Shown here piece by piece: positions 8,967 to 16,363 of a stretch of 64,000 nt of DNA. The stretch comes from CAZKGE01 sp964636405 (lineage in GTDB: Bacteria; Bacillota; Clostridia; Christensenellales; CAG-138). The notes beneath the pieces are model-generated. The model did not search any database. It worked only from the letters and a program-made list of their open reading frames with translations, and was not told the DNA's origin. A program made the translations under genes and the position numbers. How positions within the stretch are numbered: position 1 is the first letter of the stretch; each line of letters begins with the position of its first letter. The stretch is from assembly GCA_964636405.1 (NCBI GenBank), contig CAZWSI010000005.1, positions 1-64,000 of the forward strand. The letters run 5' to 3'.

Positions 8967-10109
8967 TTATTCTTGCGCGGAAGCATAGGCCTCCACAAGC
9001 CGCCGTGCTTCCCAATCGGCGTCCAGTATTGCGTCAAGCGACGGCGTTTCGCGCGGCGTATGGCGTTCGAGCGCATAGCTGACTGCGCGCTCAATGCCCA
9101 AAAACCCAAGCTTGCCGCCGAAAAAGAGCGAAACGGCCGCTTCGTTTGCGCCGTTATACACAACAGGAGCGGAGCCACCCGCCGCAAGCGCGTCGTAGGC
9201 GAGGCGCAGCGCGGTAAAGCGCGCAAGCTCCGCCCTGCAAAACTGTAAGCCGGCTAAATCGGAAAGCGTCAGCCGTCTTGCTGGGCAGGAAAGCCGTTCA
9301 GGGTAGGTCAGCGCATACTGGATGGGCAGACGCATGTCGGGCGCGCTGCAGTTGGCCATAATCGTTCCGTCCGCAAAGCCAACCGCGGAATGCACGACAG
9401 ACTGGGGGTGCAGCACAACCTCGATCTTCTCCCCGGGGATATGGAAAAGGTACGCCGCCTCCAGCACCTCGAGCCCCTTGTTAAAAAGCGTCGCCGAATC
9501 GATGGTGATTTTGCCGCCCATGCGCCAGGTCGGATGCTTTAAAGCCTCCTCCGGCGTAACGTGTTCCAGCTCGTCAAGCGGCCTTTTCCAGAAGGGCCCG
9601 CCGGACGCGGTGAGATACACTTTGTCAATTTCCCCGTGCGCGCCGCAGCTAAGCGCCTGAAAAATGGCGGACTGCTCGCTGTCTACGGGCAGCAGCTCAC
9701 CGCCGTAAAGGTCGAGCGCTTCGTCTACCAGCGCGTGGCCGCACACGATGCTTTCCTTATTGGCGAGGGCAACACGCTTGCCAAGGCGAAGCGCCGCAAG
9801 CAGGGGCGTAAGCGCCGCAATGCCGGAAATGCCGTTTACCACCGTATCTGATTCAGGCATGGCGGCCAGCTCGGCGGCGGCGTTCTCGCCGCAAAGCAGC
9901 TCCGTGCCCTGCGGAAGCAGCGACGCGTCAAGGGGAAGCCTGCTTGCCGCAAAGCGAGGCCTATACGCCCGGCACCGTGCGATAAGCCCTTGCGTATTCT
10001 CGCCGCCGGATATGCCGAAGAGCGCAAAGCGATCCGGGTGCGCGGAAAGCACATCGAGCGCCTGTTTCCCGATGGAACCCGTGCCGCCAAGTACCGTTAC
10101 ATATCGCAT
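8967..10109 (-). CDS. dxr: 1-deoxy-D-xylulose 5-phosphate reductoisomerase
   Basis: The NADPH-dependent enzyme that makes methylerythritol 4-phosphate, the first committed step of the non-mevalonate isoprenoid pathway. The N-terminal NADPH fold has VLGGTGSIGKQ. Later come ANKESIVCG, the metal- and substrate-binding PVDSEQSAIFQ, and TASGGPFW. The ATG at 10109 gives 380 residues and places the Rossmann motif directly at the N-terminus, as in the family. A GTG at 10148 would add 13 residues; the SD match for 10109 (AAGGA, 13 nt away) is imperfect, so the start is not certain. It lies between cdsA and rseP in the envelope/isoprenoid block. Confidence 0.95.
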   Translation of the reverse strand: MRYVTVLGGTGSIGKQALDVLSAHPDRFALFGISGGENTQGLIARCRAYRPRFAASRLPLDASLLPQGTELLCGENAAAELAAMPESDTVVNGISGIAALTPLLAALRLGKRVALANKESIVCGHALVDEALDLYGGELLPVDSEQSAIFQALSCGAHGEIDKVYLTASGGPFWKRPLDELEHVTPEEALKHPTWRMGGKITIDSATLFNKGLEVLEAAYLFHIPGEKIEVVLHPQSVVHSAVGFADGTIMANCSAPDMRLPIQYALTYPERLSCPARRLTLSDLAGLQFCRAELARFTALRLAYDALAAGGSAPVVYNGANEAAVSLFFGGKLGFLGIERAVSYALERHTPRETPSLDAILDADWEARRLVEAYASAQE

Positions 10110-10160
10110 GCTTTCGCCCGTTTCCTTATCAGCCAATTTTCCAAGCACGGCGCATCCATA

Positions 10161-10976
10161 TTAGTATATTCCAAGGCGCGTCAGAATAGTAAAGCAGACC
10201 ACGACGACGGCGGAGCAAGCCAATACGCTGTCGATGCGGTCCATAATGCCGCCGTGTCCGGGGAAAATGGTAGAAAAATCCTTAATGCCTGCCCAGCGCT
10301 TCAAAAGCGAAGCGAGCAGATCCCCCACCTGCGCAAAAAAACCGCACAACAGGCCGATTCCCAACAGCAGGCCGACCGAAACCGTTCCACCCCAGAGCCT
10401 TTGCAGTGGAATCAAAATCGCGCCGAAGCTTATGCCGCCAAGAAGCGCGAAGACGCCGCCCTCCACGGTTTTCTTTGGGCTGATGGCCGGGCAGAGCTTA
10501 TGCTTGCCAAGGAGCGTGCCACCAAAGTAGGCGAAGGTATCCGCGCAAGCGGGCGTCGCCATGGCCAGGCAAGCCGTTGTAAGCCCCAGAGAGCGTTCAA
10601 AGCCCGCGTAGGATAGCAGCAAGCACACAAGCAGCACGATTGGATAGCAAAAAATAGACAGCGTGGCAAAGGCGTCTCCTCCGCATGCATTCCGGCGCAT
10701 CAGCACGCAGCATATGGAAGCGAGCAGGCAAGCGAGGAAAAAGCATGCAACCGCTGTTAAGCCCAGATAAAAATACAGGAAGCCGTATGCCGCCGAAAAC
10801 AAGTAAGCGGCCGGCATGGAAGGGTTAAAGCCCTTCACGCGCAGGAGCTTTCCCATCTCGTGCACGGCGGCGATCGAGAAAAGCGTCATGACGATTATGT
10901 AATACAGGCCGCCAAAGTACAATACCGAAACAAGCAGCAGCGAAAGAACCGTGCCGACAATGATGCGCGTCTTCAT
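10161..10976 (-). CDS. cdsA: phosphatidate cytidylyltransferase
   Basis: An integral membrane enzyme of 271 residues that makes CDP-diacylglycerol from phosphatidic acid and CTP for phospholipid synthesis. Several hydrophobic helices fill the protein. The C-terminal CDP-DG signature is seen as KKTVEGG...KDFSTIFPGHGGIMDRIDS. The ATG overlaps the end of uppS by 4 nt, so the two are translationally coupled. Confidence 0.95.
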   Translation of the reverse strand: MKTRIIVGTVLSLLLVSVLYFGGLYYIIVMTLFSIAAVHEMGKLLRVKGFNPSMPAAYLFSAAYGFLYFYLGLTAVACFFLACLLASICCVLMRRNACGGDAFATLSIFCYPIVLLVCLLLSYAGFERSLGLTTACLAMATPACADTFAYFGGTLLGKHKLCPAISPKKTVEGGVFALLGGISFGAILIPLQRLWGGTVSVGLLLGIGLLCGFFAQVGDLLASLLKRWAGIKDFSTIFPGHGGIMDRIDSVLACSAVVVVCFTILTRLGIY

Positions 10977-11722
10977 TTGTTTTCGTTCAATCCTCCGTAG
11001 CGCCGCTTGCGCCGCGCATACTCCTGTAAGGCGGCTATATAGCTGCTTTCGTCAAAATCCGGCCAAAGGTCGTCCGTAAAGAGCAATTCTGAATAAGAGG
11101 CTTGATACAGCAGAAAGTTAGACAGCCGCTTCTCGCCGCTCGTGCGAATCAGCAAATCAAGCGCGGGGAGGCACGCCGTATAAAGATGCCGTTCAAGGCT
11201 TTCGCTCGTGATCGCGCCCGGATCGCCCTTTGCGTCCGCGCAGGCAAGGCGGGCGGCGCGCAAAAGCTCCGCACGGCTGCCGTAATTCAGCGCAATATTG
11301 AGGATAAGCCCGTCGTTCTCCGCCGTACGCGCTTCCGCGCGGCAAACGGCCTCGCTCACCCTTTGCGGGAACTGTGAAACGTCTCCCAGCGCGCGAATGC
11401 GCACGCGGTTTGCGTCCAGCTCGTCAATTTCGGAATTAAAGTATTCGACCAACAGGCCAAACAGCACGCCAAGCTCATCCTGCGGCCGCTTCCAGTTCTC
11501 GGTCGAAAACGCGTAGAGCGAGAGCGCCTTTACGCCCGTATCGGAGGAAAACCGAATGATCTCGCGCAGCCTGTTTACGCCCGCGCGATGTCCAAGCGAG
11601 CGGGGCAAACCGCGTTTTGTCGCCCAGCGGCCGTTGCCGTCCATAATGATGGCGACATGCTGCGGAACCGTTTCGGGGTTCAGCCCGTGCGCAAGGGCAA
11701 ATTGTCTCTTTTCTTCGGTCAT
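10973..11722 (-). CDS. uppS: isoprenyl (undecaprenyl) diphosphate synthase
   Basis: A 249-residue cis-prenyltransferase that makes the undecaprenyl carrier for cell wall synthesis from products of the Dxr/IspG pathway. Conserved blocks are IIMDGNGRWA (residues 25-34), FSTENWKRP, and RTSGEKRLSNFLLYQ followed by SEL near 200. GGGGGAGC precedes the ATG. The gene overlaps cdsA downstream. Confidence 0.97.
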   Translation of the reverse strand: MTEEKRQFALAHGLNPETVPQHVAIIMDGNGRWATKRGLPRSLGHRAGVNRLREIIRFSSDTGVKALSLYAFSTENWKRPQDELGVLFGLLVEYFNSEIDELDANRVRIRALGDVSQFPQRVSEAVCRAEARTAENDGLILNIALNYGSRAELLRAARLACADAKGDPGAITSESLERHLYTACLPALDLLIRTSGEKRLSNFLLYQASYSELLFTDDLWPDFDESSYIAALQEYARRKRRYGGLNENK

Positions 11723-11738
11723 GCTCCCCCATTGCAGA

Positions 11739-11762
11739 GCAAGGATGCGCGGGCATCCTTGC
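11739..11762 (-). other. intergenic hairpin upstream of uppS
   Basis: GCAAGGATGC and GCATCCTTGC form a perfect 10-bp stem with a 4-nt loop between the small PASTA-like gene and uppS. There is no T-run on the minus strand, so it is more likely an mRNA processing or stability element than a terminator. Its role is unknown. Confidence 0.5.
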
Positions 11763-11791
11763 TGGCACTCATGCAGGCATGAATGCGTTGC

Positions 11792-11998
11792 TCAGTCGTT
11801 TTGATTGACTGCGTCCGTTTTAAAGGACGCGTATAAAAGCTCCACGCCGTCCGGCGGAACGAAGCGTTGCCGGATTACGCGGTCTTCATTCCCGGCAAGG
11901 CCCTTGCGCGAGCGCAGCTCTTGGGCACACACGCGCAAGCCCTCCCCGGCAAGGAGCGCAGCGGCCCGCTCCAGCGGCAAGCCAAGCACATCCTTCAA
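11792..11998 (-). CDS. small PASTA-like protein between frr and uppS
   Basis: A 68-residue protein whose N-terminus, MKDVLGLPLERAAALLAGEG, has the pattern of a PASTA domain (VxGLxxxxAxxxLxxxGL). The rest, with RVIRQRF and a closing beta-like segment, fits one PASTA unit. There is no signal peptide or membrane segment, so a role in sensing peptidoglycan from outside is not indicated. The ATG overlaps the frr stop by 4 nt, which supports real, coupled translation. Its function is unknown. Confidence 0.75.
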   Translation of the reverse strand: MKDVLGLPLERAAALLAGEGLRVCAQELRSRKGLAGNEDRVIRQRFVPPDGVELLYASFKTDAVNQND

Positions 11999-12552
11999 AC
12001 CGCGAGGATCTCCTTCTCTTTGGCGGCGACAATGAGATCAACCTCTTTGATCTGCTCGTCGGTCAGCTTTTGCGTTTTCTCCTCTAGCCGCTTTTGATCG
12101 TCCTCGGTGAGCTGATTGTCCTTCTTTTGCTGCTTGAGCTGCTCGAAGGAATCGCGGCGGATGGAACGGAGGGCGACCTTGGCCTCCTCCCCTTTTTTGC
12201 GCACGACCTTGACAAGCTCCTTGCGGCGCTCCTCGGTCAGCTCCGGGAACACGAGACGAATCACCTTGCCGTCATTGGCGGGATTGATGCCGAGATCGGA
12301 TTTTTGAATGGCCTTCTCCACCATGGGAATGGCCTTCGTATCCCAAAGGGAGATGATCAGCATGCGCGGCTCTGGCGTGCTGATGTTGCCAAGCTGCTGG
12401 ATGGGCGTGGGCGTGCCGTAGTAATCAACCATGATGCGGTCGAGCACCTGTGCGTTCGCGCGGCCCGCGCGGAGCGAGCTTAGCTCCTGTTTCAGGTTGT
12501 TCAGGGTTTTTCCCATTCTTTCTTTGGTTTGATCTACGATATCCGCAGGCAT
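11995..12552 (-). CDS. frr: ribosome recycling factor
   Basis: The 185-residue factor that, with EF-G, splits post-termination ribosomes. The family sequence is clear along the whole length, including LRAGRANAQVLDRI and DYYGTPTPIQQL in the N-terminal part and KVVRKKGEEAKVALRSIRRD in the C-terminal helix. AAAGGAGG lies 9 nt before the ATG. It stands downstream of pyrH and is coupled to the small PASTA-like gene. Confidence 0.98.
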   Translation of the reverse strand: MPADIVDQTKERMGKTLNNLKQELSSLRAGRANAQVLDRIMVDYYGTPTPIQQLGNISTPEPRMLIISLWDTKAIPMVEKAIQKSDLGINPANDGKVIRLVFPELTEERRKELVKVVRKKGEEAKVALRSIRRDSFEQLKQQKKDNQLTEDDQKRLEEKTQKLTDEQIKEVDLIVAAKEKEILAV

Positions 12553-12627
12553 TCAATCTTACCTCCTTTGCTTATTTGCATCGTACGTATCATTGTACTA
12601 TAAACCGCGTTCTTCATTCAAGTAGGA

Positions 12628-13317
12628 TTACGCATTTGACACGACCGTGCCCGTTTCTTTCCCGGAAAAGACACAGCTCAGTTCGGAGAGCGAAAACACA
12701 TGGATAGGGATATTCTGCTCCCTGCACAGGGTGATGGCCGTAAGATCCGTGGCCTGTAGATTTTCTCGAATAACCCGATCGTAGCTCAGACGGCTGTAGC
12801 GCACCGCATCGGGGTTCGTTTTGGGATCGGCAGAATATATCGCGTCCACGTTTTTGGCAAGCAGCAAGACGTCCGCGTGAATTTCAGCGGCGCGCAAGGC
12901 GGCGGCCGTGTCCGTCGAGAAGAAAGGCGAGCCGGTGCCGCAGGCGAAGATAACGAGCTTGCCCGCGGCAAGGCTGGCCTCCGCTGCCCGCGCGGTAAAA
13001 AGATCGCAGAATTTATCCATTTGCACGGCGGAAAGCACGGTGCAGTCCGCGCCCGCCTTTTCGAGCGCATCCTGAAGCGCCATGGCGTTGATGGCGGTGG
13101 CCAGCATCCCCATGCTGTCGGCCCGGTTGCGGTCCATGCCGTCGGCGCTGCGTCCGCGCAGGATGTTTCCCCCGCCCACTACCACGCCGATCTCTACGCC
13201 CAGCTTTTGCACGCTTGCCAGCCGCTCCGCCGTTTCGCGGATCGTTTCGCCGCACAAGGGCGAACGCGCGGAGCTGAGCGCCTCGCCGCTGATCTTGATC
13301 AGGACTCTTTTATACAT
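12628..13317 (-). CDS. pyrH: uridylate kinase (UMP kinase)
   Basis: A 229-residue amino-acid-kinase-fold enzyme that phosphorylates UMP to UDP for pyrimidine nucleotide synthesis. Seen are RVLIKISGEAL at the N-terminus, VVGGGNILRG, and the uridine-binding region around LLLAKNVDAIYSADP. The start at 13317 is supported by GGAGAGGAAGCC; an upstream ATG at 13374 would begin inside the tsf terminator. Confidence 0.97.
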   Translation of the reverse strand: MYKRVLIKISGEALSSARSPLCGETIRETAERLASVQKLGVEIGVVVGGGNILRGRSADGMDRNRADSMGMLATAINAMALQDALEKAGADCTVLSAVQMDKFCDLFTARAAEASLAAGKLVIFACGTGSPFFSTDTAAALRAAEIHADVLLLAKNVDAIYSADPKTNPDAVRYSRLSYDRVIRENLQATDLTAITLCREQNIPIHVFSLSELSCVFSGKETGTVVSNA

Positions 13318-13345
13318 GGCTTCCTCTCCATTCTTTGTCACGAAA

Positions 13346-13371
13346 AAAAGGACACGCTTCCGTGTCCTTTT
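13346..13371 (-). terminator. terminator between tsf and pyrH
   Basis: AAAAGGACACG and CGTGTCCTTTT form an 11-bp stem around a 4-nt loop, with a run of seven T on the minus strand after it. It lies between the tsf stop (13380) and the pyrH start, so it would reduce pyrH-frr-uppS expression relative to the ribosomal genes. Confidence 0.8.
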
Positions 13372-13379
13372 CACGTTGC

Positions 13380-14294
13380 TTATTTCATTTGGCTCATGAC
13401 TTCGGCGGCGAAGTTGTCCTCGCGCTTTTGGAGGCCCTCGCCCATCTCGAAGCGTTCAAAGCGCTTGATGGAGATGTTTGCGCCCAGCTCCTTGGAAGCG
13501 GTTTCCAGCATTTTGGATACCGACATGCTCGTATCCTTAACGAAAAGCTGCTCGAGCAGGCAAACGTCCTTATAGAACTTCTCCACCTTGCCGACGAGCA
13601 TTTTCTCGATGATGGCGGCGGGCTTGGGCTTTTCTTCGTTCATGGCCTGCGCGCGGCCGATCTCACGCTCATGCTCGACTTCCGTTTCGGGCACGTGGCT
13701 GCGGGTCAGATAGCCCGGACGCGCAGCGGCGATGTGCATGGCCACATCGTGCGCGGTATGCCGGAAATCGGGATTGCCCTGCAATTCCTTGGGTGCGTCG
13801 AACTCGACGAGCACGCCGATTTTTCCGCCCAGGTGAATGTAGGTATCCGCAACCCCCTCGTAACGGGCAAAGCGGCGGATGCTGACCTTCTCGCCGATGC
13901 GCGCCACGGCCTCGTTGAGCAGGGCGGTCACCGTAGTGCCGGGCTGCTTGACGCTGTTTTGCGCCAGAAGCGCGTCCACGTCAGCCGGGTTGCACTTGGC
14001 AACCTGCTCGGCAATGGCCTGCACAAAGTTCTTGAAATCATCCGTCTTTGCAACAAAGTCCGTTTCGCAGTTGACCTCGCAGATTACGCCGACCATATCG
14101 TCCAGATAAGAGGCGACAAGGCCCTCGGCCGCGATGCGACCAGCCTTCTTGGCGGCGGCGGCAAGGCCCTTTTCACGCAGGTAGTCCTTGGCCTTTTCCA
14201 TATCGCCCTCGCACTCGGCAAGGGCCTTTTTGCAGTCCATCATACCGGCCTGGGTCAGCTCGCGCAGCGTCATAACGTCTTTTGCGGTAAACAT
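13380..14294 (-). CDS. tsf: translation elongation factor Ts
   Basis: The 304-residue nucleotide exchange factor for EF-Tu. The N-terminal UBA-like module has VMTLRELTQAGMMDCKKALAE. The TDFVAKTDDFKNFV region, which contacts EF-Tu, is present. It follows rpsB by 25 nt, which is the standard rpsB-tsf pair. GGGAGGAAAGAGC precedes the ATG. Confidence 0.98.
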   Translation of the reverse strand: MFTAKDVMTLRELTQAGMMDCKKALAECEGDMEKAKDYLREKGLAAAAKKAGRIAAEGLVASYLDDMVGVICEVNCETDFVAKTDDFKNFVQAIAEQVAKCNPADVDALLAQNSVKQPGTTVTALLNEAVARIGEKVSIRRFARYEGVADTYIHLGGKIGVLVEFDAPKELQGNPDFRHTAHDVAMHIAAARPGYLTRSHVPETEVEHEREIGRAQAMNEEKPKPAAIIEKMLVGKVEKFYKDVCLLEQLFVKDTSMSVSKMLETASKELGANISIKRFERFEMGEGLQKREDNFAAEVMSQMK

Positions 14295-14319
14295 ATTGCT
14301 CTTTCCTCCCGTAATCGAC

Positions 14320-15057
14320 TTATTCTTCGGTTTCGGCGGCAGGCGGTTCGGCGGGTTCGCCCTCGTCCATCTGCTCGCCCTGACGGCCCTCGATCACGGC
14401 GTCTGCCATCTTCGCGGTGATGAGCTTGACCGCGCGGATTGCGTCGTCGTTGCCGGGGATGGGATAGGTAACCTCGTCCGGGTCGCAGTTCGTATCGATG
14501 ATGGCGATGATCGGGATTTTCAGCGTGCGGGCCTCGGCCACGGCAATATGCTCCTTGCGGGGATCGACGACAAACAGCGCGCCCGGGAGCTTTTTCATAT
14601 CGCGAATACCGCCGAGGTTCTTTTCGAGCTTCTCATGCTCCGCCTTGAGGCCGATGACCTCCTTCTTGGGCAGCAACTCGAACTGGCCGGTGGCTTCCAT
14701 TTGCTCAATCTTGTGCAGACGGGCAATGCGGCCCTGGATCGTCTTAAAGTTTGTGAGCATGCCGCCGAGCCAGCGCTGATTAACATAGAACATGTCGCAG
14801 CGGCGGGCTTCTTGCTCGATGGATTCCTGCGCCTGCTTTTTGGTGCCGACGAACAGAATAGACTTCCCATCAGCCGCGAGATCGCGGATGAAGAAATAAG
14901 CCTCTTCGATTTTCTTGACAGTCTTTTGCAGGTCAATGATGTAAATCCCATTGCGCTCGGTGAAGATGTATTCCTTCATCTTGGGGTTCCAACGGCGGGT
15001 TTGGTGACCGAAATGTACGCCGGCCTCCAGCAGTTGCTTCATGGAAATCACGGACAT
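14320..15057 (-). CDS. rpsB: 30S ribosomal protein S2
   Basis: A 245-residue S2 protein. The N-terminal MKQLLEAGVHFGHQTRRWNP is typical, and later FVGTKKQAQ, NQRWLGGMLTN, and the C-terminal VDPRKEHIAV...DTNCDPD motifs are all present. The tail is acidic. The ATG at 15057 has GAGGAGG 8-9 nt upstream; an ATG 26 codons earlier would lie inside the structured leader. It is the first gene of the rpsB-tsf unit. Confidence 0.98.
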   Translation of the reverse strand: MSVISMKQLLEAGVHFGHQTRRWNPKMKEYIFTERNGIYIIDLQKTVKKIEEAYFFIRDLAADGKSILFVGTKKQAQESIEQEARRCDMFYVNQRWLGGMLTNFKTIQGRIARLHKIEQMEATGQFELLPKKEVIGLKAEHEKLEKNLGGIRDMKKLPGALFVVDPRKEHIAVAEARTLKIPIIAIIDTNCDPDEVTYPIPGNDDAIRAVKLITAKMADAVIEGRQGEQMDEGEPAEPPAAETEE

Positions 15058-15155
15058 GAATAATAAACCTCCTCGTTTTTTTCCTCCCCTCGCTTCAAAA
15101 TATCGGGAAACCCTTTCGGGCACGAGACCGAACATCCGCGAGGGTGCGTGATACC
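15058..15155 (-). promoter_or_regulatory. structured rpsB leader, candidate S2 autoregulatory element
   Basis: The leader of about 100 nt between the transcription start and rpsB can fold with a long-range stem. CCCTCGC (complement of 15138-15144) pairs with GCGAGGG (complement of 15087-15093), and a short CCC/GGG hairpin lies inside. The 3' strand of the stem lies shortly before the GAGGAGG ribosome binding site. S2 leaders that bind S2 are known in several phyla; identity with any known family is not established here. Confidence 0.5.
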
Positions 15156-15161
15156 TTGTGC

Positions 15162-15191
15162 ATTATAGCACAGACGTTCCGAAAAAAGCAA
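15162..15191 (-). promoter_or_regulatory. sigma-A promoter of rpsB-tsf
   Basis: On the minus strand TTGCTT (15186-15191) and TATAAT (15162-15167) are spaced by 18 nt, and TG is present one base before the -10 box (extended -10). This gives a start near 15155. Confidence 0.75.
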
Positions 15192-15206
15192 TGGTTTTGG
15201 GCGATT

Positions 15207-15509
15207 TTATTCGTCCGTGTCCGACTCGTCGTCTCCGTCGAGCTCATCTTCAAAAAGCTCGGAAAACACGTCGAACACCTCGGATAGCAAAACAGGATTG
15301 TCGATGGAGCAAAACACATCCTCTCCCCCGTCCTTCTTCACCTCGAGCAGCACCACCTCGTCCTCGCCCACGCCCTCCACAGACTCGGTGGGAAGGAGCG
15401 CGATGTAGCGCTTTCCTTCATAATCAAAGGACATGAGCAGATCGAATTCGACCTCTTTGCCCGCTTCGTCAAGCAGCGTAATGAGATTGCCCTGCGTCAA
15501 TTCTTCCAT
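15207..15509 (-). CDS. DUF1292 domain protein
   Basis: A 100-residue acidic protein of the DUF1292 (YrzB-like) family, function unknown. The recognisable pattern is a beta-rich start with ITLLDEAGKEVEFDLL, then FDYEGKRYIALLP and EVVLLEVKKD. The tail is an acidic run rich in D and E. AAGAGGATTAT precedes the ATG. It is the third gene of ireB-ruvX-DUF1292, a conserved trio in Bacillota, with a 9-nt gap after ruvX. Confidence 0.88.
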   Translation of the reverse strand: MEELTQGNLITLLDEAGKEVEFDLLMSFDYEGKRYIALLPTESVEGVGEDEVVLLEVKKDGGEDVFCSIDNPVLLSEVFDVFSELFEDELDGDDESDTDE

Positions 15510-15518
15510 ATAATCCTC

Positions 15519-15938
15519 TTAAATCTGCGCGTCCAGATAGCTTTGCAGAATCAGGACCGCGGCCATTTTATCGATCACGGTTTTGCGTTTTTTTCGGCTT
15601 ACGTCCGCTTGCAGCAGCACGCGCTCTGCCGCGCACGTGGTGAGCCGCTCATCCAGAAACAGGATTGCGCCGTCCCACTTTTCGGCCAGCGCGCCGGCAA
15701 AGGCGCGGGTTTTTTCCGCTTGCGGGCCATAGGTGCCGTTCATGCTGCGCGGCATGCCCACAAGGAGCTTTACGGGCCTGTAGCGCGCCGCAACAGAGAG
15801 GATATAGGCGATGTCCGCCTCCTCCGACGCGCCGCGCGTATAGGTTTCGAGCCCCTGCGCGCTGAAGCCCAGCGGGTCGCTGACGGCAATGCCGATGCGG
15901 CGCTCGCCCACATCCAGCGCAAGCACGCGTTCCATCAT
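15519..15938 (-). CDS. ruvX: RuvX/YqgF family putative Holliday junction resolvase
   Basis: A 139-residue RNase-H-fold nuclease of the YqgF family, implicated in pre-16S rRNA processing and recombination. The N-terminus has LALDVGERRIGIAVSDPLG with the catalytic Asp. KLLVGMPRSMNGTYG and FLDERLTT follow, then the C-terminal DKMAAVLILQSYLD. The ATG overlaps the ireB stop by 4 nt (ATGA). Confidence 0.95.
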   Translation of the reverse strand: MMERVLALDVGERRIGIAVSDPLGFSAQGLETYTRGASEEADIAYILSVAARYRPVKLLVGMPRSMNGTYGPQAEKTRAFAGALAEKWDGAILFLDERLTTCAAERVLLQADVSRKKRKTVIDKMAAVLILQSYLDAQI

Positions 15939-16198
15939 GACTGCCCGCCCGCCTGCTCTACATAATAGCGCACAAGCTCCTCGATCAGCTCGTCCCGTTC
16001 GATGCGCGAAATGAGATAGCGCGCGTCGTTATGGCTCGTAATGTAGGTCGGGTCACCGGAAAGAAGATAACCCACGATCTGGTTGACCGGGTCGTAGCCC
16101 TTTTCCCGCATGGCCGCGTAGACCGTGAGAAGCGTATCGTGCGGAGACCTGCTGGAAAACGGACGCTGAAACTCCTGTGTATCCCTGCCTGCCGACAT
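15935..16198 (-). CDS. ireB: IreB family regulatory phosphoprotein
   Basis: An 87-residue protein of the IreB (UPF0297/DUF965) family. In Enterococcus it is phosphorylated near the N-terminus by the PASTA kinase IreK and affects cephalosporin resistance. The core DPVNQIVGYLLSGDPTYITS is near-invariant in the family. A threonine at position 7 may match a phosphosite of the Enterococcus protein. The start at 16198 is preceded by GGAGGTGAGG and lies downstream of the promoter found here, which rules out the longer frame to 16261. Confidence 0.95.
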   Translation of the reverse strand: MSAGRDTQEFQRPFSSRSPHDTLLTVYAAMREKGYDPVNQIVGYLLSGDPTYITSHNDARYLISRIERDELIEELVRYYVEQAGGQS

Positions 16199-16219
16199 AT
16201 TCCTCACCTCCGTACCGAC

Positions 16220-16248
16220 AGTATATACCATGCCGTCGGGAATTTCAA
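16220..16248 (-). promoter_or_regulatory. promoter of ireB-ruvX-DUF1292
   Basis: On the minus strand TTGAAA (16243-16248) and TATACT (16220-16225) are spaced by 17 nt. The start would fall about 15 nt before the ireB ATG. Confidence 0.65.
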
Positions 16249-16301
16249 TGCCATAGGCCAAGCCGCGCCGAAATCCGGGAAGCCTTATGAGCCGCGCGGC
16301 T

Positions 16302-16330
16302 TTTCACACATAGGCGCGGCGCGTCATAAT
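16302..16330 (+). promoter_or_regulatory. candidate promoter of the substrate-binding lipoprotein
   Basis: TTTCAC (16302-16307) and CATAAT (16325-16330) with 17-nt spacing precede the plus-strand lipoprotein gene. Both boxes differ from consensus by one or two bases. Confidence 0.5.
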
Positions 16331-16363
16331 ATGGCTTAGAATTCTGAAGGAGGAACGAATGCG

